A stretch of 44,326 nucleotides of DNA, from contig QWOP01000038.1 of assembly GCA_003669605.1 (NCBI GenBank), positions 1 through 44,326 of the forward strand. Reading direction: 5' to 3'. The position numbers and the translations under genes were made by a program. Position 1 is the first letter of the stretch; each line of letters opens with the position of its first letter. This DNA comes from Planctomycetota bacterium (GTDB lineage: Bacteria; Planctomycetota; Planctomycetia; Pirellulales; UBA1268). Of this stretch, positions 34,927-44,166 are shown one piece after another. Under the pieces are notes generated by a model. That model saw nothing but the letters and a program-made list of their open reading frames with translations. It made no database searches and was not told the DNA's origin.

Positions 34927-37221
34927 ATGACCCTCCCCGACGTCTCGCTCGTGGTGCCGGTGCGGAACGAGTCGGGGAACATCGCTCCCCTCGTTGGCGA
35001 GATTGCCGCCAGTCTCGATTCCAGAGGACTCTCCTGGGAGTTGTTTCTCGTCGACGACGGCTCCACCGACTCCTCCTGGGGGGAGATCACTGCGGCAGCC
35101 GCCGATCCCCGGGTCCATGGGGTCCGTCAAGAACGTGGATTGGGGAAATCGGCGGCGCTGATGGAAGGATTCAGCCGTTGTCGGGCTCCCCGCATCGTGA
35201 TGCTCGACGGCGATGGTCAAGACGACCCGGCCGAGATCCCGGGATTGCTTGCGGCTCTCGCCGACCCCGCCGCGGGGCGCGCCGGCGCTGATGTCGTGAA
35301 CGGGTGGAAGACGCCGCGGCTCGACCCCTGGCACAAGACGCTCCCATCGCGGATTTTCAATCTTCTCGTCGGCTGGGTCAGTGGTCTCCACCTCCACGAC
35401 CACAACTGCGGACTGAAGGCCTTTCGTGCCGAGGCGGCCCGGTCGCTGTGCCTCTCGGATGATATGCATCGCTTCATCACGGTGCTCTCGGCCGCACGGG
35501 GATACCGGGTCGTCGAGCGCGCCGTGCGGCACCGGCCCCGAACCAAAGGACATTCGAAATACGGCTTTACAAGGTTCTTTACCGGCTTGGTCGATCTGGC
35601 GCGGATCGCCCGTACCATCCGCCTCCAACGGTCTGTGCTGGCCGCGGTCGTCCGGGGCCCGTCGCAATCGCGGCTTGGTCGTCAGGTCTACTGGATCTTG
35701 GCCGTAGTCGCGCTGGGAGGCCTGCTCGGAAGGATCGCGGCAGTGGCGAGCGTCGACAAACTGGCACTCGAGAAACGATTGATCGCCGAGGCGGTCACGA
35801 AGGCCCGCGAGGCTCAAGCGGCTGGTGGACCAGTGGTCGACGCCGAGGCGATTGCCGACTCGGTAGAGCGGGGGCGGAGGTTGATGCGCCCCTTCCTCTC
35901 CGCCAACGATCGCAGCCGTTGGCTGACGGTGCGGGCGCTGGTGGAGCGAGGCACATTCGCCATCGACGAGATCGTCGTGGAACCGAGTTGGGACACGATC
36001 GATGCCGTGGCCCATACCGATGCCTCCGGCCAGATCCGGCTCTACTCCAGCAAACCGCCGCTGTTGTCGGTTCTCTGTGCCGTGCCGTACTGGCTGCTGC
36101 ACCGCGTCACCGGCTGGACGCTCGCTGACCACCCGTTCGAGATGGGACGGATGTTGCTGGTGATCTGCTCTCTCCTCCCCATGGCCCTCCTCATGCTGGC
36201 GACGTTCCGCCTCATCGATGCGGTGGGGGGAACCGAGTGGGGGCGGCTGTGGGCCGCGTCCCTGATCTGCTTCGGCACACTGCTGACGACGTTCGCGGTG
36301 TCGCTGACCAATCATCTACCGGCCGCGGCCTGCGCTGCCGGCAGCGGCTGGCTGCTGCTGAGGATTCTCTGCGACGGCCAGAGGACTCCGTATGCCTTTG
36401 CCACCGCCGGATTCCTGGCAGCGCTGGCGGCGGCCTTCGAACTCCCCGCCTTGGCCTGGTGCGCCGCAGTCCTCGGCCTGCTGTCGATGGTCGACCCACG
36501 CCGTTCGCTGGCTTTCGCGCTGCCGGCAGCGGCGCTCGTTGCCGCGGCGGCGCTAGGCACCAATTGGATCGCCCATGGCACGGTCACTCCCCCCTATGCC
36601 CACCGCTCTCGGACGTCATCCACCACCGCTCCGTCGGGAGAAGCGGGAGGAGCTGTCTCCTCTGCCGAGTCGTCGGCCAATCCCCTCAACTGGTACGACT
36701 ATTCGCTGAAACTGGCCAACGGCAAGCAGTTGACGAGTTACTGGCGGGATCCCAAGGGGGTCGATCGCGGCGAGCCGTCGGCACTCCTCTACGCCTGGCA
36801 CGCGACAGTTGGACACCATGGAATCTTCTCCCTCACCCCCGCCTGGTTGCTCGTGCCGCCGGGCCTGCTGCTGCTGGCCTCATCCCGGCGGCGTCATTTC
36901 CGCCCGGGTCAGGCCTGGTTCGCGGGGGTCGTCGCGGTGGTCTCGCTGACGGTGATCGCCTTCTATCTCACGCGGCCGCAGATCGATCGCAATTATGGCG
37001 GGGTCTCCAGTGGCTTCCGCTGGGTGTTCTGGCTGGCACCGCTCTGGGTCACCGCCACGGTGCCCGCTGCTGACGCCCTCTCCCGGAGCCGTTCCGGCAG
37101 GGCGCTGGGGCTCCTCCTGCTCGGACTCTCGGTGGTCTCGGTCGCCTATCCAACCTGGACGCCCTGGGCAGCGCCGTGGATGGAAGTCTGGCTGCGTCAC
37201 AGGTGGCCGCCGGGATCATGA
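34927..37221 (+). CDS. Glycosyltransferase family 2 fused to a polytopic membrane domain
   Basis: 764 residues in two parts. Residues 1 to about 225 form a DPM1/GtrB-like GT2 domain: VVPVRNESGNI, DDGSTD (43-48), GLGKSAALMEGF, MLDGDGQDDP (92-101), and the characteristic HDHNCGLKAFR, which would transfer a sugar from a nucleotide to a lipid carrier. The rest has about ten hydrophobic helices (beginning RQVYWILAVVALGGLLG) with a large loop after the first, containing DEIVVEPSWDTIDAVAH and SKPPLLSVLCAVPYWLLH. This resembles the polytopic GT-C type proteins that use lipid-linked sugars. One chain could thus make and use, or flip, the carrier sugar. The last six bases overlap the convergent pseudouridine synthase gene. 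Confidence 0.88.
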   Translation: MTLPDVSLVVPVRNESGNIAPLVGEIAASLDSRGLSWELFLVDDGSTDSSWGEITAAAADPRVHGVRQERGLGKSAALMEGFSRCRAPRIVMLDGDGQDDPAEIPGLLAALADPAAGRAGADVVNGWKTPRLDPWHKTLPSRIFNLLVGWVSGLHLHDHNCGLKAFRAEAARSLCLSDDMHRFITVLSAARGYRVVERAVRHRPRTKGHSKYGFTRFFTGLVDLARIARTIRLQRSVLAAVVRGPSQSRLGRQVYWILAVVALGGLLGRIAAVASVDKLALEKRLIAEAVTKAREAQAAGGPVVDAEAIADSVERGRRLMRPFLSANDRSRWLTVRALVERGTFAIDEIVVEPSWDTIDAVAHTDASGQIRLYSSKPPLLSVLCAVPYWLLHRVTGWTLADHPFEMGRMLLVICSLLPMALLMLATFRLIDAVGGTEWGRLWAASLICFGTLLTTFAVSLTNHLPAAACAAGSGWLLLRILCDGQRTPYAFATAGFLAALAAAFELPALAWCAAVLGLLSMVDPRRSLAFALPAAALVAAAALGTNWIAHGTVTPPYAHRSRTSSTTAPSGEAGGAVSSAESSANPLNWYDYSLKLANGKQLTSYWRDPKGVDRGEPSALLYAWHATVGHHGIFSLTPAWLLVPPGLLLLASSRRRHFRPGQAWFAGVVAVVSLTVIAFYLTRPQIDRNYGGVSSGFRWVFWLAPLWVTATVPAADALSRSRSGRALGLLLLGLSVVSVAYPTWTPWAAPWMEVWLRHRWPPGS

Positions 37222-37959
37222 ACGAATCGGGTCCGCCGCGGCGCACACTCCCCCCGCGGCCGCTGGCCAGAACGACGGCAGCGGTGCGGTGATCACGACG
37301 TCCTCACCGCTGTCAGGATCGCGGTAGCAAATCCGGCGGGCATGGAGGGCGATCGGAAACGTCTGTGGGCCGCTGCCATCCATGTCGGGCGGTGGATCGC
37401 ACCACTCCGCGGTCGGACAAGGTCCGCCATAGAGACCATCGCCGACGACCGGCATGCCCCGGTGAGCAGACTGGAGCCGCAGTTGGTGCATCCGTCCGGT
37501 GAGGGGTTCCAGTTCCAAGAGCATCCATGCCGGGCCGACGGCGCTGATGCTGCGAAGCAAAGTGACCGCGTCGCGGCCGCTGGGATCGTTGGCCTCCACA
37601 ACTCTTCCACGCGCGGCATCCGCCACCTTCGCGATCCGGTCCCGCCATTCAACCGGCCCGGCCAAGCCCGTCACGGCCCCCGCTGGAGCCACAAGTGCCA
37701 GATAGGACTTGCGCACCCAGCGGCGCTCGAACTGTCGAGAGAGCTGCCGGGCAGCCCGCGGCGTCGTGGCCATCAAGATGACGCCACTGACTGCCCTATC
37801 GAGCCGGTGCGGCACTCCCAGATAGGCTGCGGCACCAAGTCTTGCCCGCAGCCAAGCCTCGACCGACGGAATACCGGCGGGGGCCTGCGTTGCCAAGCCC
37901 CACGGCTTCTCAAGCGCCACGACACCAGAGCGTTCGAAGAGTACCGCCGGATCGCTCAT
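37216..37959 (-). CDS. RluA family RNA pseudouridine synthase
   Basis: Isomerises uridine to pseudouridine in rRNA or tRNA. The 247 residues carry VVALEKPWGLATQA at the N-terminus and the catalytic PHRLDRAVSG with D54. GRMHQLRLQSAH, the RNA-binding GRTHQIR-like motif, and VVGDGLYG follow. There is no S4 domain, so it is closer to RluA/TruC than RluD. The target site cannot be assigned. The ATG overlaps the stop of the upstream acidic protein gene as ATGA, and the 3' end overlaps the convergent glycosyltransferase gene by six bases. Confidence 0.9.
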   Translation of the reverse strand: MSDPAVLFERSGVVALEKPWGLATQAPAGIPSVEAWLRARLGAAAYLGVPHRLDRAVSGVILMATTPRAARQLSRQFERRWVRKSYLALVAPAGAVTGLAGPVEWRDRIAKVADAARGRVVEANDPSGRDAVTLLRSISAVGPAWMLLELEPLTGRMHQLRLQSAHRGMPVVGDGLYGGPCPTAEWCDPPPDMDGSGPQTFPIALHARRICYRDPDSGEDVVITAPLPSFWPAAAGGVCAAADPIRS

Positions 37960-38363
37960 CCGCGCTGCTGTCCGCTGACCCCGGCCCCTTGATCGAGAGG
38001 GCCAAGACGGACCTCGATCACCGCCGCTGGGTTCCCGGCGAGGGTGTCGTCATCGTCGGAGTCGAAGCCCGCAGCTAGGATCAAGTCGAAGTCGGGGAAA
38101 TCCTCGACCAGCGCCTTCGGAGCGGTCAGGCCGACAAAAGTCTCCGCTTCTGCGTCGTCCTCGTCGTCGGTCACCAAACCGAGCAGCGACTGCATCTCGG
38201 CGGCGGAGATTTCCGCCAGGCGGAAACTCCGGACGATCTCGGGAACCGGATCGGTGGTGCGCACAGCCCCGCTGCCGTCGACCTCCCCCACCGGGCTCCT
38301 GAGCCGCGTGGACTGGCATGCGGCAAACGAACGACAGAGGGTCTCAAGCGTCTCGCGATCCAT
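37956..38363 (-). CDS. Small acidic hypothetical protein, 135 aa
   Basis: Not recognised. A soluble, acidic protein with Asp/Glu clusters (TDDEDDAEAETF and DSDDDD) and no signal or membrane segment. I start it at the ATG at 38361-38363, where GGGGAGG lies 6 nt upstream; the open frame continues 21 codons further. It overlaps the start of the pseudouridine synthase gene by ATGA, so translation of the two is probably coupled. The protein may be regulatory, but nothing in the sequence proves it. Confidence 0.7.
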   Translation of the reverse strand: MDRETLETLCRSFAACQSTRLRSPVGEVDGSGAVRTTDPVPEIVRSFRLAEISAAEMQSLLGLVTDDEDDAEAETFVGLTAPKALVEDFPDFDLILAAGFDSDDDDTLAGNPAAVIEVRLGPLDQGAGVSGQQRG

Positions 38364-38602
38364 CGCAGCCTCCCCGTGTGGTACGGAATGGTCGAATTCA
38401 GAATGAGAGTGGGTGGAGCGGTCCATGGCGATTGCCGGGCAACCCCGGCTGGTTTGTCCATTGTGTACGGCGATTATTCGGAAAGAGTTCAGTCTCCGTC
38501 AAAAACCAGTCCCCTACCGGCTCTTTCCCCCAATGGGCCGTGGTATCGTCTTTCGCAGCCGGAGGCGTGGCTCCAGCATTCCCTCGAGGCCTCCGTCACT
38601 CA

Positions 38603-39373
38603 GTGCCCGTTCCCGACAGCATCGTCTCTACCGATCTTCCCACCGCCACGCTCCTGCTTCTCGCCCTCGCGGCCGGTGGAGTGGGGATGTCAAAGAGCGG
38701 ACTGGCCGGCCTAGGGATGGTTCACATCGTGATATTCGCCGCTATTTTCGGGGCCCGGGCCTCGACCGGCGTCCTTCTGCCGTTGCTCGTGCTGGGCGAC
38801 GTGCTGGCCGTGCTGCTGGTCGGACAGGCCGTCGATTGGCGGATGGTGGCCAGACTTCTGCCCCCTGCGATCGCGGGAATCCTCCTCGGCTGGGTGCTCC
38901 TCGACTGGCTCGACGAGCGTTCGCTGAGGCCGGTGGTCGGTGCAATCATCCTCGCGCTGAGCGGCCTGCAGGCGGCCCGCCTCTGGCGACCTGTGTTGTT
39001 CGGACACTTTCCGCACTCCAACTGGTTCGCCTGGCTGCTGGGAGGCTTCGCCGGAGTGACAACGATGCTTGCCAATGCCGCCGGGCCCGTGGTGGCCCTC
39101 TACCTGCTGGCAGTGGCGATGCCAAAGGATGCGCTGATCGCCACCGCCGCCTGGCTGTTCCTCGTCCTCAACGTCCTCAAACTCCCCTTCAGTTGGCAAT
39201 TGGGACTGATCACCACCGATACGCTGCTGCTCAACCTCCTGCTCGCCCCGATGGTGCTGCTGGGACTGCTTGCCGGCAGATGGGTGGTGAAACGGATCCC
39301 ACAGCGGCTCTTCAACACGTTGATTTTGCTCTTCACCGCCACCGCCGCCACCCGCTTGATGGGGCTGTGGTGA
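38603..39373 (+). CDS. TauE/SafE family permease
   Basis: A polytopic membrane protein with about eight helices, of the TauE/SafE sulfite exporter-like family (formerly DUF81). The N-terminal half has ATLLLLALAAGGVGMSKSGLAGLGM, like the family's first conserved repeat; the second repeat is GGFAGVTTMLANAAGPVVALYLL. Family members export sulfite, sulfoacetate or other organic anions, and the substrate here is unknown. I use the GTG at 38603, which gives 256 residues and puts the first helix near the start. The ATG-led frame from 38318 adds 95 residues of unlikely sequence. It diverges from the small acidic gene. Confidence 0.85.
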   Translation: MPVPDSIVSTDLPTATLLLLALAAGGVGMSKSGLAGLGMVHIVIFAAIFGARASTGVLLPLLVLGDVLAVLLVGQAVDWRMVARLLPPAIAGILLGWVLLDWLDERSLRPVVGAIILALSGLQAARLWRPVLFGHFPHSNWFAWLLGGFAGVTTMLANAAGPVVALYLLAVAMPKDALIATAAWLFLVLNVLKLPFSWQLGLITTDTLLLNLLLAPMVLLGLLAGRWVVKRIPQRLFNTLILLFTATAATRLMGLW

Positions 39374-39492
39374 GTCGGTTCCTGGTCTGCGTTGCCGGCC
39401 CCTGCCGACGGGGATAGGCTGCGTTGGCTTGCTCCAGGGCCTGAAGTGTTGCGTCACTCGCACCGTGGTCCGGTTTTCCCAGGGGGATATCC

Positions 39493-42400
39493 ATGCACCG
39501 CCCGCTCGTTCATTTGCCCATTCCAGGGCTTTGTTTCGTGGCTCTGGCCTTCGTCGTTCAGGCCGCTACGCAGATCGCGGTGCCGGCCGCGGAGGTCGGG
39601 GAGACAAGGGCGCTGGTCACCTTCGCGACGCAGAAGCTCGACGGCGGATTCTTCGCCGAGGGGGCCGCCGTAGGCGACTTCAACAAGGATGGCGTCCCCG
39701 ACATCGCTGCGGGACCATGGTGGTTCGCCGGGCCAACGTTCGCCGAGCGCCATGAGGTTTACCCTCCGAAGCCGTTCGATCCCCGTGGCTACTCCGACAA
39801 CTTCTTCTCCTTTGCGCACGATTTCAATGCTGATGGATGGGTCGACATCCTCGTCTACGGGTTCCCGGGACAGGATGCCTCCTGGTTTGAGAACCCACAG
39901 GGAACGGAAAAACCGTGGCAGCGCCACCGCGTTCTGGCGCAGGTCGACAACGAGTCCCCCACATTCGCCGACATCGACGGTGACGGCGTGCCGGAGGTCA
40001 TCTGCTCGGTAGGGGGGTTCTTTGGCTACGCACCGATCGGGAAGAAGGATCCCACCAAGCCCTGGGTGTTCCATCGGATCTCGCGTGAGGTGGCCGGTGG
40101 CCGGTTCACGCACGGTTGCGGCGTGGGGGATGTTGATGGCGACGGCAAGATGGATGTGCTCGAGAAGAATGGCTGGTGGCAGCAGCCGGTGTCACTCGCC
40201 GGGGACCCCCTGTGGGTCTTCCACCCGTTCGCCTTCGCTGGCCCGGGGGGCGCCCAGATGCATGTCCGCGACGTCGATGGCGACGGGCTCAACGACGTGA
40301 TCACGAGCCTCGCGGCCCACGGTTACGGCCTGGGATGGTGGCAGCAGTTGCCGGGGCCCGACGGCGGCCGCTCATTCGAATACCGGCCGATCACCGGCGA
40401 CAAACCCTCCGACAGCCCTTACCGCACCGTCTTCTCGCAGATCCACGCCATCGACGTGGCCGACATCGACGGCGACGGGATCGACGACATCGTCACCGGC
40501 AAGCGTTACTGGGCGCATGGCCCCGACGGGGATCCGGAGCCATCGGCACCGGCTGTCCTCTACTGGTTCCGTGGCACCCGCCCCGCGCCCGGTGAGGCGG
40601 AGTTTGTCCCGCAACTCGTCGACGACAACTCGGGCGTTGGCGTTGATGTAACCGCCGCCGATGTCAGCGGCGACGGTTTCCCCGACATTATCGTCGCCAA
40701 CAAGCAGGGGATCTTTGTCCACACCCAGTCGCGTGAGCAGGTGCCACGCGCCCGCTTCGAGGATGCGCAGCCACAGAAGCGGCGTCCGATGGCCGATGGC
40801 CTCGAGCCAGAGGAGGCGGCGAAGGCGATGTCGGTGCCGCCGGGATTTTCAGTCAAACTCCTCGCCGCTGAGCCCGATGTCCGCCAGCCGATCGCGATGT
40901 GCTTCGACGACCGCGGAAGGCTGTGGGTGGCCGAGGCCTACTCCTATCCCAAACGCGTTGCCCCCGAGGACGCCAGCGACCGGATCTTAATCTTCGAAGA
41001 CACCGATGGCGACCACGTCCTCGATAGCCGCAAGGTTTTTAAAGAGGGGCTAAACCTCGTCAGTGGTCTGGCGGTGGGCTTCGGCGGAGTCTGGATCGGT
41101 GCCGCCCCCGAATTTCTCTTTATTCCCGACGCCAACGGTGACGACATCCCCGACGAGGAGCCGCAGGTGCTCCTCGACGGCTGGGGCTGGCACGACACCC
41201 ACGAGACGCTCAACGCCTTCATCTGGGGTCCCGACGGCTGGCTCTACGGATGCCACGGCGTATTCACCCACTCCGTCGTCGGCAAACCCGGCACACCTGA
41301 GAACGAGCGGACGAAGCTCAACGCCGGCATCTGGCGTTATCACCCTGTCCGCCACACGTTCGAACTCTTCTCCGAGGGGACGAGCAATCCGTGGGGAGTC
41401 GACTTCAACGATGCCGGCCATGCCTTTCAGACCGCCTGCGTGATTCCCCACCTCTACCACGTCATCCAGGGCGCACGGTATGAACGGCAGGCCGGCCAAC
41501 ACTTCAACCCTTATTCCTTCGACGACATCAAAACGATCGCCCGCCACCGGCACTGGACGGGGGGGCAGTGGAACAACGCCGATCAAGAGAAGTCGGACGC
41601 CATCGGCGGTGGCCATGCCCACTGCGGCGCATGTGTCTACCTGGGGGGGGCCTGGCCCGAGCGCTACCGGGGCCGATTGTTCATGAACAACATCCACGGC
41701 GCCCGGCTCAACGAGGATCGGCTGACCCCGGCGGGCTCGGGCTACGTCGGCGACGGCGAGCCCGACTTTCTCTTCGCCAACGACACCTGGTCGCAATTCA
41801 TCTCCCTGCAGACCGGCCCCGACGGCCAAATGGTGCTCATCGACTGGTATGACCGCAACCAGTGCCACCACAACGACAACGAGACCCACGACCGCGGCAA
41901 TGGCCGGATCTTCAAAGTGATCTATGACCGCGGCACCCCGACGGTGGTCAAGGTCGACCTGGCGAAGGAGAGCGATCGAGCGCTCGTCGACCTTCTCTCC
42001 CACGACAACGATTGGTATGTCCGTCATGCCCGACGGCTCCTCCACGAGCGTGCCGTTGCCGGCCACCTCGCCGATGACATCGGCAGCCTCCTCGAGGCGA
42101 AGCTCGCCGCCGCGCCGACTGCGGCCAAGCGGCTGCGCGTCATTTGGGCGCTGCACGTCACCGGAAAACTCGATGCCTCGCAAAGCGAAAAACTCCTCGA
42201 CGATCCCGAACCGGCGGTCCGCGCCTGGGCGATCCAACTGGCCAACGAAACTGGGGAAGTGCCACTCGAGACCCGCATCGGCCGCTACCGCCAGCTCGCA
42301 GCCGATGATCCCTCGCCGGTCGTCCGGCTGGCATTGTGTTCGGCGCTCCAACGGATGCCGCTCGAGGCGCGGATTGACATCTGTGCCGGCCTCGTATCGC

Positions 42401-44166
42401 ACGCCGAGGATGCCAATGATCACAACCTGCCGCTGATGAACTGGTATGCCATCGAGCCGCTGGTGACTCGTGACCCCGCGCGCGCGATGGAGTTGGCCGC
42501 AGCCAGCCAGATCCCGGTGGTGTCGCGGTTTATCGTCCGCCGTGCCGCCTCCGAGGAAGCCTGCTACGAGGCCCTCGTGGCCCGGCTCTCGGAGGCCGAT
42601 TCGGCCACGCGGAAATGGATGCTCGAGGAGATCGTTGCGGCCCTTGCCGCCCGGGGACGAATGCCGGCGCCGCAGGCCTGGGAGAAGGGATACGAATCGA
42701 TCACTGCCGATCCTGATCAGGCTGTCGGGCGACTGGCAGGCGTCGTGGCTGTCCGTTTCGGCGACCCACGCGTGTTGCCGCAATTGCGTGCCTTGCTTGC
42801 CAACCCTGACGCTGATCTCACCCAGCGTCAGGAGGCCCTCGAGGCGCTGGTGAGTTCGAAGGACGAAGGCACGGCGCCCGTGCTCCACGGCCTGCTGGAC
42901 GATCCGCTCCTCCACAAGGGGGCGATCATCGCTCTGGCTGCGGTGCCGCACGACGCCACGCCCGGCGTGATCCTTGATGCCTACGAAGGGCTTTCCGAAG
43001 AGTGCCGGCAGGCGGCGATCGCCACGCTCGTCTCGCGGCCAGCCTGGACGCTCAGCCTGCTCGATGCGATCGATGCTCAGAAGGTGCCGCGGAACGACCT
43101 CTCGGCCTTCACTGTCGGCCGGCTCGCACAGTCAGCGGATGCCGAGGTGATCGCAAAGCTCAACGCCGTCTGGGGCACGATCCGCACCACGCCGGATGAC
43201 CGCAAGGCCGAGTTCGAGAAATGGCGTGGGGCACTCAAGCCGGCAGCCATGAAAGGGGCCGATCTATCCCATGGCCGCGAGGTGTTCGTGAAGACCTGCG
43301 GCGCCTGCCATCTCCTCCACGGACAGGGGGGAAAGATCGGTCCTGACATCACCGGCTCCAACCGTGCCGACCTCGAGTATCTCCTGGCAAACCTCCTCGA
43401 CCCGAGTGCCGTCGTCGGCCGCGACTACCAGATGACGACGGTCATCACTGAGGACGGCCGATCCATTGCCGGAATCGTGGTCAAAGAGACTCCGACGAGC
43501 GTCACTCTCCAAACACCAACGGAGCAGGTCACGGTATCGCTCGACGACATCGAATCCCGAGTTTTGTCACCGCAGTCGTTGATGCCGGAGAACCAACTCG
43601 GGCAGCTGAAACCAGAGGAGGCTCGAGATCTTGTGGCCTACATCCGCCATCCCGGACAGGTGCCCCTCCCTGGCGAGGGGCCGCCGCCATTCAACGCCGA
43701 GGGACGGATTCCGGGAGCGATCGAGGGGGAGGAGTTGAGAATCATCGCGAAGAGCGCCGGCGACGCCCGCCCCCAACCGATGGGAAGTTTCAAAGCGGCC
43801 CGCTGGAGCGGCGACTCGCAGGTGTGGTGGACCGGCGGCAGGACCGGCGCCAAACTCGTCCTCGAGGTGCCTGTTGCCGTCCAAGGCCGCTACGAGGTGA
43901 TCGCGGTCTGCTCGAAGGCACACGACTATGGACAAGTCACCCTCTCCTGGAACGGTGCACTTCCATCGCCGCCGCTCGATCTCTACGAAAAAGACGCTGT
44001 CGTCGTCACCCCGGAAGTGCCCCTCGGCGTTTTCGCTCTGGAGCCGGGCACCGTGCCGCTGACAATCGAGATCGTCGGTGAGAACCCTGCCGCCACGAAA
44101 GGCTGGATGTTCGGCCTCGATTACATCCGCTTCGTGCCGGTAAAGGCCCCGGAAGCGACTCCCTAA
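39493..44166 (+). CDS. PVC-type multi-domain heme-binding protein (FG-GAP, dehydrogenase propeller, HEAT, CxxCH)
   Basis: 1557 residues, exported. A signal peptide (about 1-25) is followed by at least seven FG-GAP/VCBS-type repeats (about 65-420), each with a D-x-D-G-D-G calcium loop such as DVDGDGKMD and DIDGDGIDD. The PVC-type membrane-bound dehydrogenase propeller (about 445-810) begins VPPGFSVKLLAAEPDVRQPIAMCFDDRGRLWV. HEAT-like helical repeats (about 820-1240) precede a cytochrome c domain with CGACH at 1269-1273 and a likely Met ligand in SLMPENQLGQL, then a carbohydrate-binding-like beta domain (about 1420-1550). These proteins are thought to oxidise sugars or polyols in the periplasm with electrons passed to heme, but the substrate is unknown. 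Preceded by GGGGGA at about 6 nt. Convincingly complete; no neighbour suggests the partner. Confidence 0.93.
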   Translation: MHRPLVHLPIPGLCFVALAFVVQAATQIAVPAAEVGETRALVTFATQKLDGGFFAEGAAVGDFNKDGVPDIAAGPWWFAGPTFAERHEVYPPKPFDPRGYSDNFFSFAHDFNADGWVDILVYGFPGQDASWFENPQGTEKPWQRHRVLAQVDNESPTFADIDGDGVPEVICSVGGFFGYAPIGKKDPTKPWVFHRISREVAGGRFTHGCGVGDVDGDGKMDVLEKNGWWQQPVSLAGDPLWVFHPFAFAGPGGAQMHVRDVDGDGLNDVITSLAAHGYGLGWWQQLPGPDGGRSFEYRPITGDKPSDSPYRTVFSQIHAIDVADIDGDGIDDIVTGKRYWAHGPDGDPEPSAPAVLYWFRGTRPAPGEAEFVPQLVDDNSGVGVDVTAADVSGDGFPDIIVANKQGIFVHTQSREQVPRARFEDAQPQKRRPMADGLEPEEAAKAMSVPPGFSVKLLAAEPDVRQPIAMCFDDRGRLWVAEAYSYPKRVAPEDASDRILIFEDTDGDHVLDSRKVFKEGLNLVSGLAVGFGGVWIGAAPEFLFIPDANGDDIPDEEPQVLLDGWGWHDTHETLNAFIWGPDGWLYGCHGVFTHSVVGKPGTPENERTKLNAGIWRYHPVRHTFELFSEGTSNPWGVDFNDAGHAFQTACVIPHLYHVIQGARYERQAGQHFNPYSFDDIKTIARHRHWTGGQWNNADQEKSDAIGGGHAHCGACVYLGGAWPERYRGRLFMNNIHGARLNEDRLTPAGSGYVGDGEPDFLFANDTWSQFISLQTGPDGQMVLIDWYDRNQCHHNDNETHDRGNGRIFKVIYDRGTPTVVKVDLAKESDRALVDLLSHDNDWYVRHARRLLHERAVAGHLADDIGSLLEAKLAAAPTAAKRLRVIWALHVTGKLDASQSEKLLDDPEPAVRAWAIQLANETGEVPLETRIGRYRQLAADDPSPVVRLALCSALQRMPLEARIDICAGLVSHAEDANDHNLPLMNWYAIEPLVTRDPARAMELAAASQIPVVSRFIVRRAASEEACYEALVARLSEADSATRKWMLEEIVAALAARGRMPAPQAWEKGYESITADPDQAVGRLAGVVAVRFGDPRVLPQLRALLANPDADLTQRQEALEALVSSKDEGTAPVLHGLLDDPLLHKGAIIALAAVPHDATPGVILDAYEGLSEECRQAAIATLVSRPAWTLSLLDAIDAQKVPRNDLSAFTVGRLAQSADAEVIAKLNAVWGTIRTTPDDRKAEFEKWRGALKPAAMKGADLSHGREVFVKTCGACHLLHGQGGKIGPDITGSNRADLEYLLANLLDPSAVVGRDYQMTTVITEDGRSIAGIVVKETPTSVTLQTPTEQVTVSLDDIESRVLSPQSLMPENQLGQLKPEEARDLVAYIRHPGQVPLPGEGPPPFNAEGRIPGAIEGEELRIIAKSAGDARPQPMGSFKAARWSGDSQVWWTGGRTGAKLVLEVPVAVQGRYEVIAVCSKAHDYGQVTLSWNGALPSPPLDLYEKDAVVVTPEVPLGVFALEPGTVPLTIEIVGENPAATKGWMFGLDYIRFVPVKAPEATP

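Noticed and set aside
38318..38602. 95-codon N-terminal extension of the TauE/SafE permease
   Set aside because: The extension overlaps the start of the divergent acidic gene and its composition is not that of a membrane protein N-terminus; the GTG at 38603 fits better.
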